The notes below the pieces were generated by a model. The model was given only the letters and a program-made list of their open reading frames with translations. It did no database searches and was not told the DNA's origin. This document shows, piece by piece, positions 1-11,752 of a stretch of 64,000 nucleotides of DNA. This DNA is from Neurospora crassa OR74A (lineage: Eukaryota > Ascomycota > Sordariomycetes > Sordariales > Sordariaceae): NCBI RefSeq assembly GCF_000182925.2, contig NC_026507.1:62001-126000 (forward strand), in the 5' to 3' direction. Both the position numbers and the translations under genes were made by a program. Position 1 is the stretch's first letter, and each line of letters starts with the position of its first letter.

Positions 1-171
1 GAAGGAATGGAGGAAGCCGAAGCCGTAGCGTTTGTCAAGGAGGCACTCAAGGAGGCGATCAAGTGGGATGGCTCCTCGGGAGGTGTCATCAGGATGGTGG
101 TGTTGACGGAGAAGGGCGCCGACAGGCATTTGTATCTGCCGGATTCGGATTACAAGGTGAGGCACCAGTGA
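1..171 (+). CDS. PRE3: 20S proteasome subunit beta-1 (PRE3-type), 3' end only
   Basis: This is the last 56 codons of a gene whose 5' part lies outside the window; frame 1 is open from base 1 to a TGA at 169-171. The visible peptide includes IKWDGSSGGVIRMVVLT, the C-terminal signature of the catalytic beta-1 (caspase-like) proteasome subunit, closely matching what I remember of yeast Pre3. The tail ends ...YKVRHQ, a few residues longer than in yeast. The subunit is an N-terminal nucleophile threonine peptidase in the beta ring of the 20S core; the active threonine itself is off the left edge. No intron is visible in this part. Assignment to beta-1 rather than another beta subunit rests on the WDGSSGGVIR stretch. 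Confidence 0.9.
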   Translation, partial: EGMEEAEAVAFVKEALKEAIKWDGSSGGVIRMVVLTEKGADRHLYLPDSDYKVRHQ

Positions 172-2648
172 TGGGATCTCGAAGAATGGGCTGGTTGGGC
201 TCGTGGAGGTGATGGTCATCTATCCGTAGCCCGAATGGGCGGCTGAAATGTAGCAGGAGACGAGCCAAGGGTCCAGCCTCAGCCTTCACCCAAGAAAGTA
301 CACCAGAGAAGGTGTGTTAATACGAAATGATACATGAGAAGACAAGTCGTTAGACCATGGTCTCGATGGCAGGAAGTTCAACTGTTTCCTGCAGGCTTAA
401 CTGATACAGCTGGAAGTGGTCCCTCATATCCTTGAACATGAGGATAAGTTTGCCTTCATTCATATTCGTAAGCGGGACCTCTCGTATTTGGCTAAGGTGC
501 TGTAATTATTAGGTAGCATAAACCTATCATAGCTACGCTACTATACCCCACTATAGATGAGGCGTGGCGAACCCGACGGGAGGTTGGCGATGGGTAGGTG
601 TCTATGGTTTGGCGTCATAGTTGTTGTTACACAAGGTAAAGCCAATAACGTCAAGATGCCATTCTTTGACGCAAAAGCTACCACCGTTATGGGTTCATCA
701 CATCTTCTACTTCTTGAAAGCCAAATAGATCAAGTGGATATGTAGCCTCGCTAAGCGCCAGCGGAGTGAAAGTGAGGAGTTTTGCTAGGATCCATTGCCA
801 CATCACTCGCCAACGATACCAAGTTTGTTGCACTTCAGCGAAGTCGGCGGCGAGTTTGTTGCGTCAAACGCGGTTACACGAAGAAACCCACTTCATACGT
901 CAATGTTCCCATTGATACGTAACGACTTTGATACGTGAAATACGTAAATTACCAAAGATGCCTTCACATATAGTAGTATCGGTCGCAGGCATTGTCGTCC
1001 TCTGGCTGCTGTACGAGGACTTGATACCCCCTTGCTGTCTTACCTCTACCATTCTAGACCGGCTTTAATAACTGAAGCTTCGAACTTTAATGAACTCAGG
1101 TCTAAGGTGTTTTGTGGTCGAGGCTTCCGTTCTTACAGGTACCCATTATTTGTAAACGCCAGCTTATCGTAAAATTACACGCTCAACTCTTCGATCTCAC
1201 GTCTCTTTTCATCTTAAAGGAGCCATTTATACAGCTCCTACCCACTAAGACGCCCTTCAAGCCATCCACGGCGCTGGACGTGGCAGGCAAGCATACCCTA
1301 CCTACCTCTACCTTGAACAGGCGGATATATTGTTTGCTGGCAGCCTGGTCTCCCGTCCCAGGGTTGGGCTGCATCGTAACCGACCTTGCATCTGATGGGC
1401 TGAAGGGCGATGGCGTCAACAGCGACATACCTAGTGGCATACAGAAGATAGACAACAACGACAACTGACGCGCGATGGGCCGAGCATGTGCAAGTAAGGT
1501 GAGTGACCAGGATGTCGGTCAGCGGTCATCGGTTTGAAATGGGAGGTTGGTCAAGTTTTTCTGTAAAACGTTGATATGGTCAAGTTGATATGGACCACAT
1601 ACCTACCTACATAGGCAAGTAATCTCGGAATTCGTTTGTGTGTGCTTCCACTGCTTGTTGTACAACACACCTAGCATAGCATGCATGACGCGCACGATAT
1701 TACCGTTGCCGAGGATAGGCGCATCCTTGATTTTCGTTTTGTTGAGGTAGGGGTAGAGTTGTGGATGGATGTGGAAGGGCGTCATGTCGCGAGATGGGCT
1801 GTTTGGTGGTTGTATTTCTGTTGTTTCATCTTCCTTCTCACCAATGTTTACTCGACGACTTGCGCGCCCACGTGTTGACGTTCCGCTTTTGTGGTTGGTG
1901 TTTTATCCGAGGAAGAGAGCATGGATCAAAGTTACGCCTAGGAAGTTCAGCTGAGGACTAGTAAAAATGATCCACTGTCGCATACCTCTATCAGCTCGCG
2001 TAATATTCAGTTACAATACACTACGCGACCATCCGTCCCGCGTACGGCCAGACACAGCCCCGTAGCAACCCCGTAGCGACGCCCCGGGCGGCAGTGCCCA
2101 CCAAAGCTGAAGCCTAGGCACCGGGAAGGAAGCCCCCACTCTGGGGTGGGCGTTTCGACCTGATGCCGTCCCGATACCGATTAGTACCTTACTACCTTGG
2201 CAATTACCTACACTAGTATACTGGTACTCTACCTTACCTCATCCTCTGTGTTTCCGCAATCCAACCCGACGGACCATCCAATTTCGACAAGTCCCGTCTT
2301 GATTGCAGTTTGCAACCTCCCGCCATCGCATCAATCCCGCAGTCATTGGACTTGTGAGAGTCGCCGTGACTGACTCTGTTTGCATCGACACCGACCGCAG
2401 CCTCGACATCCATCCAACCATCCATCCATCCATCCACTCCTCCCACCAGCCAGCCAGTTCCGTACCACAAATGACGACCCGGTAAACGCCTCCGATACCA
2501 CTTCGCTTCTACTCCAACATCCGACCGCAATAGCATCCATCATACGACGACAGTTTTCGATAGACGCCGCGACAACAGGCAACCACCCAGACTTCCAGAC
2601 GCCAGATAGACACAGACAGACAAGAGACAATCAGCAGACGATGCCAGG
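172..2648. other. Intergenic stretch, no supported gene
   Basis: About 2.5 kb between the proteasome gene and the PREG-like cyclin. Open frames here are short, and the two longest (near 1112-1468 on plus and 1183-1464 on minus) overlap on opposite strands with no recognisable domain. A run of TACGT motifs lies near 895-950. The last 250 bases before the cyclin contain a CATC repeat (about 2408-2436) and look like a 5' untranslated leader. Confidence 0.5.
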
Positions 2649-2661
2649 ATGGCTGCTCTAA
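2641..2661 (+). promoter_or_regulatory. Short upstream ORF overlapping the cyclin start
   Basis: An ATG at 2641 opens a six-codon frame (MPGWLL) that stops at 2659-2661, overlapping out of frame the presumed main start at 2649. Scanning ribosomes would meet it first, so it could lower translation of the cyclin or shift initiation to the next in-frame ATG at 2661. The sequence is seen; the regulatory role is inference. Confidence 0.45.
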
Positions 2662-3043
2662 TGGGTGACGTCTTTACCGATACTCCGCGCTTCCACGACA
2701 GGATGCACCCTCAACACTCCTCGTCCCACTATCAAAGCCCCTCCCACTCCTCCTCCTCGCCATCAACCACCACCTCGTCCACGGCCGCGACCCGCCCAAG
2801 AACGACCTCGATTCATAACCCTCAGTCTCGCCCGACCCCGAGCCCTAGGAGGCAGGCCGCCGCAATCGCTACGACTCCAATTCCACGATATGCTTCCTCT
2901 TCGCAGCAACAGCAACCTCAAGGCTGGATGGAGTCCACCCCAAGCACCGATGACGCACAGGCGAAGCACCACCAAGAGTTCACCGGAGGCGCCTCCCGTT
3001 TCCCTTCCCCACCTTCGTCTGCTTCTCCAAACAGACCCCTCCG

Positions 3044-3092
<49 letters not shown>

Positions 3093-4877
3093 CCACAGCA
3101 ACAACAGCAGCAGCAGCAGCATGGCGTTCACGAAACGGTCCCAGCATCGGCGCATGACCCGTCTTCGGCTTCGTCTTCTACCGCCTCGTCTACTAGCACC
3201 GCAGCCACCGTAGTGCCCGTCGACCATTCTGGGGGTGGGAGAGGTATCCCCTCTCCGGCTCCGGACGCCGACAGCAACGGTCGCAGTTGGAACTCGTCTG
3301 TCCAGCACAGCCACCGCACCGTTCCGTCCAACAACCATCTCCCAATCGATAACCGACCCAACACCCCCACTGCTCGCGTCCCCAACTACCAACAAGCTCA
3401 CCAACTCCCTCCTCCACACCAGCCCAAGGTGATCAAGATCCGCGACCTCCACCACATCCAAACGCTCGTTTCACAAGATGGCCACCCGCTCTCTGCCTCT
3501 TCCGGAACTGGCAATGGCATGCTTACCGACGACCCCCCGCTCCAACAAATGCGCTACGAAATCAGCGGGATGCCCATCTCGGATATCATCGAAATGGTGG
3601 CGGCGCTTTTGACCAAGATCACGACTACAAACGACTTACAGCATGACGCATTGCAGAGGAATCAGGTGCATATGAGGCAGGCGGAGGCGCAGGCGAGACA
3701 CCAAGAGGAGCGACAACGACGAGAGAAGGAAGGCGAGGAAAGTAGCGGGGGCCGAGGCCGGAATGGGAGCAGTAGCGGAGGGCCAGGAACTGGGAATGGC
3801 GCAGGGAGCAGTAGGGAGGTCGGACACAGCAGCAGCAGTGGACACATGTCCCCCCTTTCCTCCTCTGTCCTCGCCTTCCACGGTAAGAACGTGCCGGCCA
3901 TCACCATTCTCAGCTACCTCACCCGCATCCACAAATACTGCCCCACCACATATGAGGTGTTTTTGTCACTGCTGGTCTACTTTGACCGCATGACGGAAAG
4001 AGTTAACGATATGGTGATGAAAAGCGAAGAGGAGCGGAGAAGAAGACGCCACGAGGAGCAGCGTGCCCGACAGGAAAGGGAGAAGCAAGCTGCTGCGACG
4101 GCGGGTTACGAAAAGGGGACGGCAGATGATCCAGATGTCCCTATGCGGGATTCGCCTGATGATGAAAAGAGACATGATAGCGACGAGACAGACTCGGATT
4201 TGGCCGACGATGACGACGAAGAGATGCCAGATGAGCCAAGGCAGGGTGGCGGGAGCAGGAGGACGAGGGAACAGGAAGAGGAGGACGAGCAGGCGACGTA
4301 TTTTGTCGTGGACAGCTTCAACATTCACAGGTTGATCATCGCTGGAGTGACGTGCGCGAGCAAGTTCTTTAGCGATGTGTTTTATACTAACTCGCGTTAT
4401 GCTAAGGTATGTTTACTTTCCCCTTTTCCCACCCTTTCTCCCCTCCCCTCTCCCTATCCCAATCCACTTCTGCTCCACTTTCTTCCGTCCTCTCTCCCCT
4501 CCGCTACCCCTGCCTGTGCGTCCACTCCCCTCCCCTTCCATTCGTTCATCAACACTTTTACCCTCCCTCCTCTATTTCATCGCCTCTTTTCTCTTCTCTT
4601 CTGGGTCCAAACATCCAGTCAGCAGTTACTAACGAAAACGATCCAGGTCGGCGGCCTTCCCCTCCCAGAACTCAACCATCTCGAGCTCCAATTTCTTCTT
4701 CTCAACGACTTCCGCCTGGCCGTTCCTGTCGAAGACCTCGAAGCATACGCCACCATGCTGGTAGAGTTCTATGCCAGGGAAGTTGTTGCGCAGACGACAC
4801 GAGGACGACCTAGCGCTTCTGCTAGTGCCACTACTGTTGCTGGGTTGAGTCATGCTGGTGCTTCGGCAGCGGAATAG
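2649..4877 (+). CDS. preg: PREG/PHO80-like cyclin, negative regulator of phosphate response
   Basis: Two exons (2649-4406, 4647-4877). The 240-nt intron has GTATGT, a TTACTAAC branch site and CAG, and being a multiple of three it reads through in frame; spliced product 662 aa. The first 400 residues are low complexity: Ser/Pro/Thr-rich, with a polyglutamine run (about 133-158) from a CAA/CAG tract. The PHO80-type cyclin fold starts near residue 409 (FHGKNVPAITILSYL, then RIHKYCPTTYE), is interrupted by a charged Arg/Glu/Asp-rich insert (about 455-545), and resumes at SFNIHRLIIAGVTCASKFFSD. Joining the exons restores YAKVGGLPLPELNHLELQF, typical of PHO80/PCL cyclins. In Neurospora PREG works with the PGOV kinase to hold back the transcription factor NUC-1. 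PREG rather than another PCL cyclin is inference. An upstream overlapping ATG and an open tail after the stop are noted separately. Confidence 0.85.
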
Positions 4878-5072
4878 AATACTGTTATTGCCGATAGCTT
4901 GGCCGGGGGAATGGAGGGATTAGGTCTTTCAGAAAGTGAAGAGGATCCGGAGGGTTCGGGGTATGATTGGGAATGTGAAGAGGATGGGAGAGAGTCAAGT
5001 ACCTACTCTGAAACTTTGGCGTCCGGGGGGGAAATTGGTACGAACAGGGCCCAAGATGGGAAGGAGACGTAG
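4878..5072 (+). other. In-frame open tail after the cyclin stop codon
   Basis: After the TAG at 4875-4877 the same frame stays open for 64 codons to a second TAG at 5070-5072. The conceptual peptide is acidic and Ser/Gly-rich (for example SESEEDPEGSGYDWECEED), like the low-complexity parts of the cyclin. It may be a former C-terminal tail cut off by a recent nonsense change, a readthrough extension, or simply 3' UTR; an open run of this length is not very rare by chance. Confidence 0.35.
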
Positions 5073-6259
5073 GAGGATGTAATTGCTGTTCTCGGATACA
5101 AAGGAGAGACGGATGCCGCCTTGCCAAGCGGAGAGGAGGATACTGGGAGCGCGTGTAGTGTGTCAGCGTTTGTTGTGGTATCGTTGTTGCCGTTCTGTTG
5201 TTGATGTTGTTTTTGTTGGCCAGCAGTGGGTTTGTTTGCCGTTGGTTGTCGGTTGATGACGTTTTCGCTACTTCAAGTTGTCTCTTTTTTTGTCTTCTGT
5301 TTTCTTGTCTGGTCCCGGACTTTACCTACCTACCTACACACTACTACAGCTTACTCAAGCTGATGGATGACGGCATGATCAATTTCAGTTCTTTTCATTG
5401 TCATACACTGCTTGCTACTTCCAGCTTCTTTCGCTTTTGACGAATTCGCTATACATAGACATTTGGCTGGGTTTCTGGTCTCTCATTCCTTTCATTTTCG
5501 CGCTTCTTCTTTCCGTCTTCTTCCTTGCCCTTTCGGTCTTTGTCACTCTTGGGCTCTTTCGCTTTATTCTTTTTCACTGAGTCGTGCTCCCTCTCTGGAC
5601 ATCAAGGAAGATAGCGCCATATTCTTTACCATGAGCGGTGATGGATTTGAGTCACCTTCTCTTTCTTGTCTCTCTTCTTGTTCTTCATGATGTGGTGCAG
5701 GACTGATATGATGAATGAATAGACGATCACTTACCCCTTACACCCACGTAGTACATGTACCTTGCCTACCTACCTACACTTGAGCACTGATTCTGTCGAT
5801 ACCTTTCCCCAAAACCTTTCCAGCCTCGAATTCTGAAGTTTCCATCCTCTCTGACTGTCAAATATATCAAAACCCCCAGAGAAAAACAGTCTTTACTGAA
5901 GTAGTATCTTGACTATCTCGGATTAGCTCTCCCCCGACGTAGCGTCGTCTTACGGCGTGTTCCTCGGGCGGTCGGGCGTCGGGCGTGACAGGCATCTAGA
6001 CGTAGAAAAGGGTGGGCTTAGGTTGATGCCCGTTGGCGTGGCGTGTTCAGTTTGCCGATCGGTAAAAGACGGGAGACGGTAACGGGTCGGGTGTCGCAAC
6101 CACCATGAACAAGGCTTGGCCACCCCTTCTTTTAACAGGGGGCGGCACGCAATGCGGTTATAACGGCATATTGACCAACTCACTTAAATCCGGGGAGGAT
6201 GTTTTTGTGATTTGGGTTCTTAGCCTTCACTTCTTATCGAGCTTTCTACTTGTGATGCT

Positions 6260-6290
<31 letters not shown>

Positions 6291-9010
6291 TGAAGGGGGA
6301 AGAGGAGAGAAGAGGGGTGGGGAGGTACACAATCGCGTGCTTCGAGGATCGAAATCGAAGGGAGGGAGACAGGCGTGAGACAGCCGGGAGGGAAAAGCAG
6401 GGCCCTGTCTTATCTGGGAGAAAAGACAACTGCGTTGTTCGGATTCGGACCACTCACTCACTGACCAGTCACTTTTCACCTAGAGGTACACTACACTAGT
6501 AGGTAGTTACCTACTAGTTTGGACGATAGTATCGCTGCATGTTGATCGCCACCACCACGGTCACTACCAAATCCTGCCCAACACTGTACACAGGTGCATC
6601 AAGGTGTGACATTGCTGCGATAAGGCTGCCAGGGCTGTTGGTAGGTACATGTGCGATCAGAACCTCAAGGACAGAAAGACAATGGCTTGAACAGGTACAA
6701 AAGTACACGAGAACATGAACATGAAGCTGAAGGAGGCACTGGGGGAAAAAAGATGACATCGAGGACCCCTAGGACCCCGACTGCTTCTTGCATGGTTGCA
6801 CGTGAGAAAGGTACAGGGCTTCCGCAATTTCCAAAACAACAAAACAAAGAATTCGCCTGCTGCGACTGCCACCGTCGTCAGCCAAGGCGTTGTTTGGTCG
6901 TGTGCAAGCGCTGTGTCTGAGTGCTCCTCTTTGTGTTTTTGATGGTTGGGAATTTCATGACGCCGTCTGTCAAACTTCTTTGTCGCCGCAATGCAAGCCA
7001 AGCCAAGTGTCTACAGTACACAGTATGCTTGTCAGAAGTAGACCAAAGAAGAAGGCAACGGCAATGGTTTTTGCGCCGTGTGGAATCGGGATCGAGTTGA
7101 TTGGGGGCTAGTGGTTTGGGGGTAGGTAGAGGTAGGGTGTTGGTTGTGTGCGCTTCCGTGTCGAGGTGCGCAAGCGTCATGGCAAGTGGCGGATGAGAAT
7201 ACCCAAAAGGGGAGGGAAGGAGGGGAACACAAGGTTGGGTTACTATTATGTGACTAACAGGCGCAAACGAGGAAGGGAGTAAAAAGAGTGTAGATTCTTC
7301 ACTGGGGGCTCAGGGAGTGGTAGATGGGGGTCAAAGACAGGTGCGCTCGATTTGGGAATTTCGCAACTCTGCTTGAAATTTTCCAGTCTTTGGCAAGTTG
7401 AAGGCGAAGATCGAAGAGATCAACGGCGAGTACAAAACCAAATCCCAAATTCTAGAACGGGCGAGACCTGTAGACCAAACTCGGGGGCCGTGGTCTGGTC
7501 TTTCCCTTGGAGATCGAGATGGAACTGGACCTACAGTACTTTGAAGGAAGGGACTCAGACTGGAACACTGTTTGGGAAGTGTCGACTTGTACGTTCCTGA
7601 TGCGCGAGGGGATGGGCTCCCGACGGTGTTGATCGTGGCTTCTGGGATCCCGTGTGTCTGGAGAAAAGGAGAGACGTCCGAGATCAAAGCAGAATCCGAA
7701 CTTCCAACTTGACTCGCCTACATAGTACATACATTGCACATCATCAAAGTGAAGAGCTTGAATGACGGTTGATGCGTTCAGTTGCAATCAGTCACCCATC
7801 GTTCATCGAAGAATCAATCCGTCGGCATGACAGGTGAGGGGTAACACACCCCCAAGACCCCAATCATGCAAGTACGACCATTGTTTTTGGCCAATGTTTG
7901 ACTCTTTCTCTCACCAAGTACTTCCAGTCCACCGGAACTCTTGCGTCTCCAATTCAAACTGAAAAGGTAAGCAGACCCCCAAAAAGAAAAGAAGACATGT
8001 ACAGAAAGTGAATCAACCTTCGGCCCAACAACAGGTCGAAAGCCGAAGGAGAACGGTAAAGTGTGGAGTACCATATGGCTTGGTTCTTTGGGATTCCCCA
8101 GCATCTCTCCACCTCTCCACAAAGCAAATACTACCCTTCCCCCCCGTCCCCCGCATATAAACCCTCGAAAAGCTGGGGTCGGCCGCTGTGGCCTGCGCCA
8201 AAGGCTCAACCCAATCGCTGAAGCCGGTCAAGATCGACGACATGCCGGGACGGAGAACAAGGCAGTCACTGGCAGGCAAAGACGACTTTTACCTAACAAG
8301 CAAAAGACTCGGAAAAGTTGATCAGGGGTCAGAAAGAATCAGGCCAGCCAAGAACATTCATTGAAGGTCAGTCTCTCAATTGACCAGCCAAGCAGACTGG
8401 ATTTCCTTCTCAGTGGCAGTCTTACATCTACACAGTCCACAGTCAGGACTACGTTACATTACGGGTTACCATGTGTGGTTAAACATAGCCGGACGGTCCA
8501 AGAACGACTGGACCACTCATGAGCCCATCCCGTGTTGTGGGTGTGGTACAACCTCCAACGGGAGTGAGGAGGAGTGCTCCCCTAAGTCGTACTCGTACAG
8601 TGTCTCGAATGCCCTCCAATTAGTTTGCCCAGTACGTAACGATGATCCCTTCCTGAAGCCGTCTTGGTCTGGCCCGAGCCTACACAGTGCACTACTTAGC
8701 ACGCTGAGTGAGATCCATGGCGAGCAAAAAAAAAAGATGGAGGCCATTATTGGGGAACCATGAAAAACCCTGACCTTATTGAAAGGCTGGTGTTGGAATC
8801 CTGGGATTGGGATTGATGGGGATTGAGGGGGGAAAAAACGTATATCTTCCCCCGGTACCCCGGATTTGGTGTTCCGTCTTCGTTGGCTGTGTTATCCCCG
8901 TGTCTCTTTCTTCTTCTTCATTCCCTTTCTCCCCGACACCAGCTTCCCAAAAGTTGATACACTCTAGGGACTTGCTTGGTGTAAGTGACCAAGCGTTCAC
9001 CTTGACCATA
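5073..9010. other. Long gene-poor stretch with simple repeats
   Basis: Nearly 4 kb with no frame I can support as coding. It holds CT-rich 3' flank of the cyclin, ACCTACC motifs (about 5325-5340 and 5765-5778), a TA dinucleotide run, and GA-rich sequence. Several 80-130-codon frames exist on both strands (for example 7814-8209 minus, 8380-8763 plus), but none shows a family motif or clear splice partners. The last few hundred bases are presumably the transporter promoter and leader. Confidence 0.5.
6260..6286. repeat. (TA)n microsatellite
   Basis: About 13 uninterrupted TA units in an intergenic region; a simple repeat, not RIPped DNA, since the flanks have normal composition. Confidence 0.95.
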
Positions 9011-11223
9011 ATGGGCCACAATCCAGACCTGGACAGTAGCGGCACTGCCGGGTAAGTACTTAGTTCCACAAGTCTCTTCACGTTCTCTCAAGAAGACCTG
9101 TTTTACTAACACCCACCCAGAGAACCCAAAGGTGTCACCGGCTCGCACATTGAACAAACCTCGTCCAACCTCGAAGCCAACATCAACCTCGAAGCCAAGC
9201 TCAAGAACCCGCTCGACGGCCTTTCCCGCGTCGAGCTCCTGTCACGCGTCGAGACCTTTTGCGCCGAAAAGAACCTAACCGAGCACCTCCCTCTTTTCCG
9301 TAAGGGAGCACTCATCGCCCAGTCCCCGGACAGCTATGCGTCCATCTCGGGCCCGGAAGCCTTGGACGATGAGGAGAAGGCAGTACTTTTGAAGGAGGTC
9401 GAACACAAGTGGCGGCTGCCGGCAAGACTGTTCCTGACGATTGCTACTTGCTCGATCGGTGCTGCTGTCCAAGGTTGGGATCAGACGGGCACGAATGGCG
9501 CGAATATCTTCTTTCCCAACTATTACGGTATCGGAGGCGACACTGCGAGGGAGAAGTTGCTTGTCGGATTGATCAATGCTGGGCCCTATATTGGGAGCGC
9601 GTAAGTTTTCTCTTCTGTTTTTCTTGATGTTCACGTTCAACAAACACGGTGATTTCCTGCAGTTGTCGCTTTGATACTGACTAAGGTAACATCAAACAGA
9701 TTCATCGGTTGCTGGCTTTCTGATCCCATCAACAACTGGATTGGTCGTCGTGGTGTTATCTTTGTCTCTGCTCACTTCTGTATCTGGCCCGTCATCGGTT
9801 CTGCTTTCTGTCACACATGGCCCCAGCAACTGGCCTGCCGTCTGCTGATGGGTATCGGTATGGGTGTGAAGGCATCAACGGTGCCGATCTATGCCGCGGA
9901 AAACTCGCCTGCTTCTATTCGAGGTGCGCTGGTCATGTCATGGCGTGAGTACACCCAAGTGTTTCTTACTACAGCCCCCTCGGCACAATTGATGAAAGAT
10001 GCTAACACCAGACCTTTCCAGAGATGTGGACAGCCTTCGGCATCTTCTTGGGCACTGCCTTTAACCTTGCCGTCTTCCACGCCAGCTCCAACGTTAACTG
10101 GCGCCTCATGCTCGGTGCCCCCTTCATTCCCGCCGTACCCCTGCTTCTGCTCATCTATCTTTGCCCCGAGTCCCCGCGCTGGTACATGAAGAAGGGCCGC
10201 TACCCAGAAGCCTGGAAATCCATGGTCAAGCTGCGCAACCACCCCATCCAAGTTGCCCGCGACATGTTCTACATCCACTCGCAATTGGAAGTCGAGCACC
10301 AGCTCCTCGCCGGCTCCAACTATGCCAAGCGCTTCGTCGAGCTCTTCACCGTCCCTCGTGTTCGCCGCGCCACCCTCGCCGCTTTCACCGTCATGATTGC
10401 CCAGCAGATGTGCGGAATCAACATCATCGCCTTTTACAGCACCACCATCTTCAAGGATTCCGGCTCCACCGAATTCCAAGCCCTGCTTTCCTCCTTCGGC
10501 TTCGGTCTAGTCAATTGGCTCTTTGCCTTCCCCGCCTTCTGGACTATCGACACTTTTGGCCGGCGCTCTCTGCTTCTTTTTACCTTCCCGCAAATGATGT
10601 GGACCCTGCTAGCAGCCGGCCTCTTCACCTTGCTCGACATGGGTCCCGCCCGGACCGGGCTCGTCGCCTTATTCGTCTTCCTCTTCGCCGCGTTCTACTC
10701 ACCCGGTGAAGGTCCTGTCCCCTTCACCTACTCGGCCGAAGTCTTCCCCCTCTCTCACAGAGAAGTAGGCATGGGCTTCGCCGTCGCCACCTGCCTCTTC
10801 TGGGCATCTGTTTTGGGTATTACCTTCCCCTTCTTGCTTGACTCTCTCGGCACCGTCGGCGCCTTTGGTCTGTACGCGGGCTTCAACCTAGTGGCGTTTA
10901 TTGCCATCTTCTTGGTCGTGCCGGAGACGAAGCAGAAGACGCTCGAGGAGTTGGATTATGTCTTTGCTGTGAAGACGAGCAAGTTCATGTCGTATCAGTG
11001 CACCAAGGCGCTGCCGTGGTTCATCAAGAGGTGGGTGTTTTGGCAGAGGAATGCAAAGCTGGAGCCACTGTATGAGTTTGATCGGATCAAGGAGGCGGAG
11101 AAGGAGAGGAGAGCAGAGGAGGAGAGAAGGGCAAAGGAGACGGGAACGATCACCTCTACTGCTACAGGAGCTGAGTTGGATGAGAAGAAGGGACTGAGTC
11201 ATGTTAATGCTCCTAATTCTTAG
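9011..11223 (+). CDS. MFS sugar/polyol transporter (SP family)
   Basis: Four exons (9011-9051, 9121-9600, 9700-9944, 10022-11223), three introns with GTAAGT/GTGAGT donors and CAG acceptors; 655 aa. About 110 residues of cytosolic N-terminus (with NPLDGLSRVELLSRVE) precede 12 predicted membrane segments. Sugar-porter hallmarks: GAAVQGWDQTGTNGAN in the first helix, the GRRG loop motif, PESPRWYMKKGR after helix 6, DTFGRRS between helices 8 and 9, and PETKQKTLEELDYVF after helix 12. A charged Lys/Glu-rich tail follows. The N-terminal block and helix-1 sequence fit a fungal sugar/polyol H+ symporter subgroup at the plasma membrane; substrate cannot be read from the sequence. The start at 9011 is the only ATG that splices cleanly into the conserved N-terminus. 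Confidence 0.88.
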
Positions 11224-11752
11224 GTAGACAGGGGACGATTTGGTTTGGTCGGTGCGTTGTTGCCCGGTCCGTCTTGGAGATTGTCATGTGGTTTGGATGG
11301 ACGTTTTATGATATCTCTTTCCTGTCGTTCCTTCGGTCATGTCCTCATGCGTTACGCTTCCAATTCTGATACCACTATAACATTATAAGCAAATAAAAGA
11401 AATATGATGGCATGTCGTGCGTTTCCAACTATCATTAGAGGTACCGAGGTCGGCTATCGGTGATTTGTCGTCGGTGCACTAGGTAACTGGCTGAATTTGG
11501 CGAACTGGTGTGGTGCAGTGGTTCACGACAGGGACTGGACTGGCAGGCTTCGCATTGTTTGACCTTATCGTCCACTAGTAAATAACGGGTAATAATTCCC
11601 CGTACCCCTCAGGTACGTCACCAACAAGTGGAACCTTTGTTATCAGCAATGTTATCAAGAACGCAGAACTTATAATGACTCTTTCTGTATACCTATGATG
11701 AGGCCAACATCAACGACACCTTGAGAAATCGAGTCGTTCACTCATTTTTGCA
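11224..11752. other. Intergenic spacer
   Basis: About 530 bases holding the 3' flank of the transporter gene and the promoter of the DUF3445 gene. An AATAAA-like signal (GCAAATAAAAG) lies near 11390-11400. Nothing else is seen. Confidence 0.6.

Noticed and set aside
1112-1468. 118-codon plus frame and 93-codon overlapping minus frame
   Set aside because: Mutually overlapping, no recognisable motif, no splice partner.
9889-10479. 196-codon minus-strand frame
   Set aside because: Antisense of the transporter's main exon; no motif.
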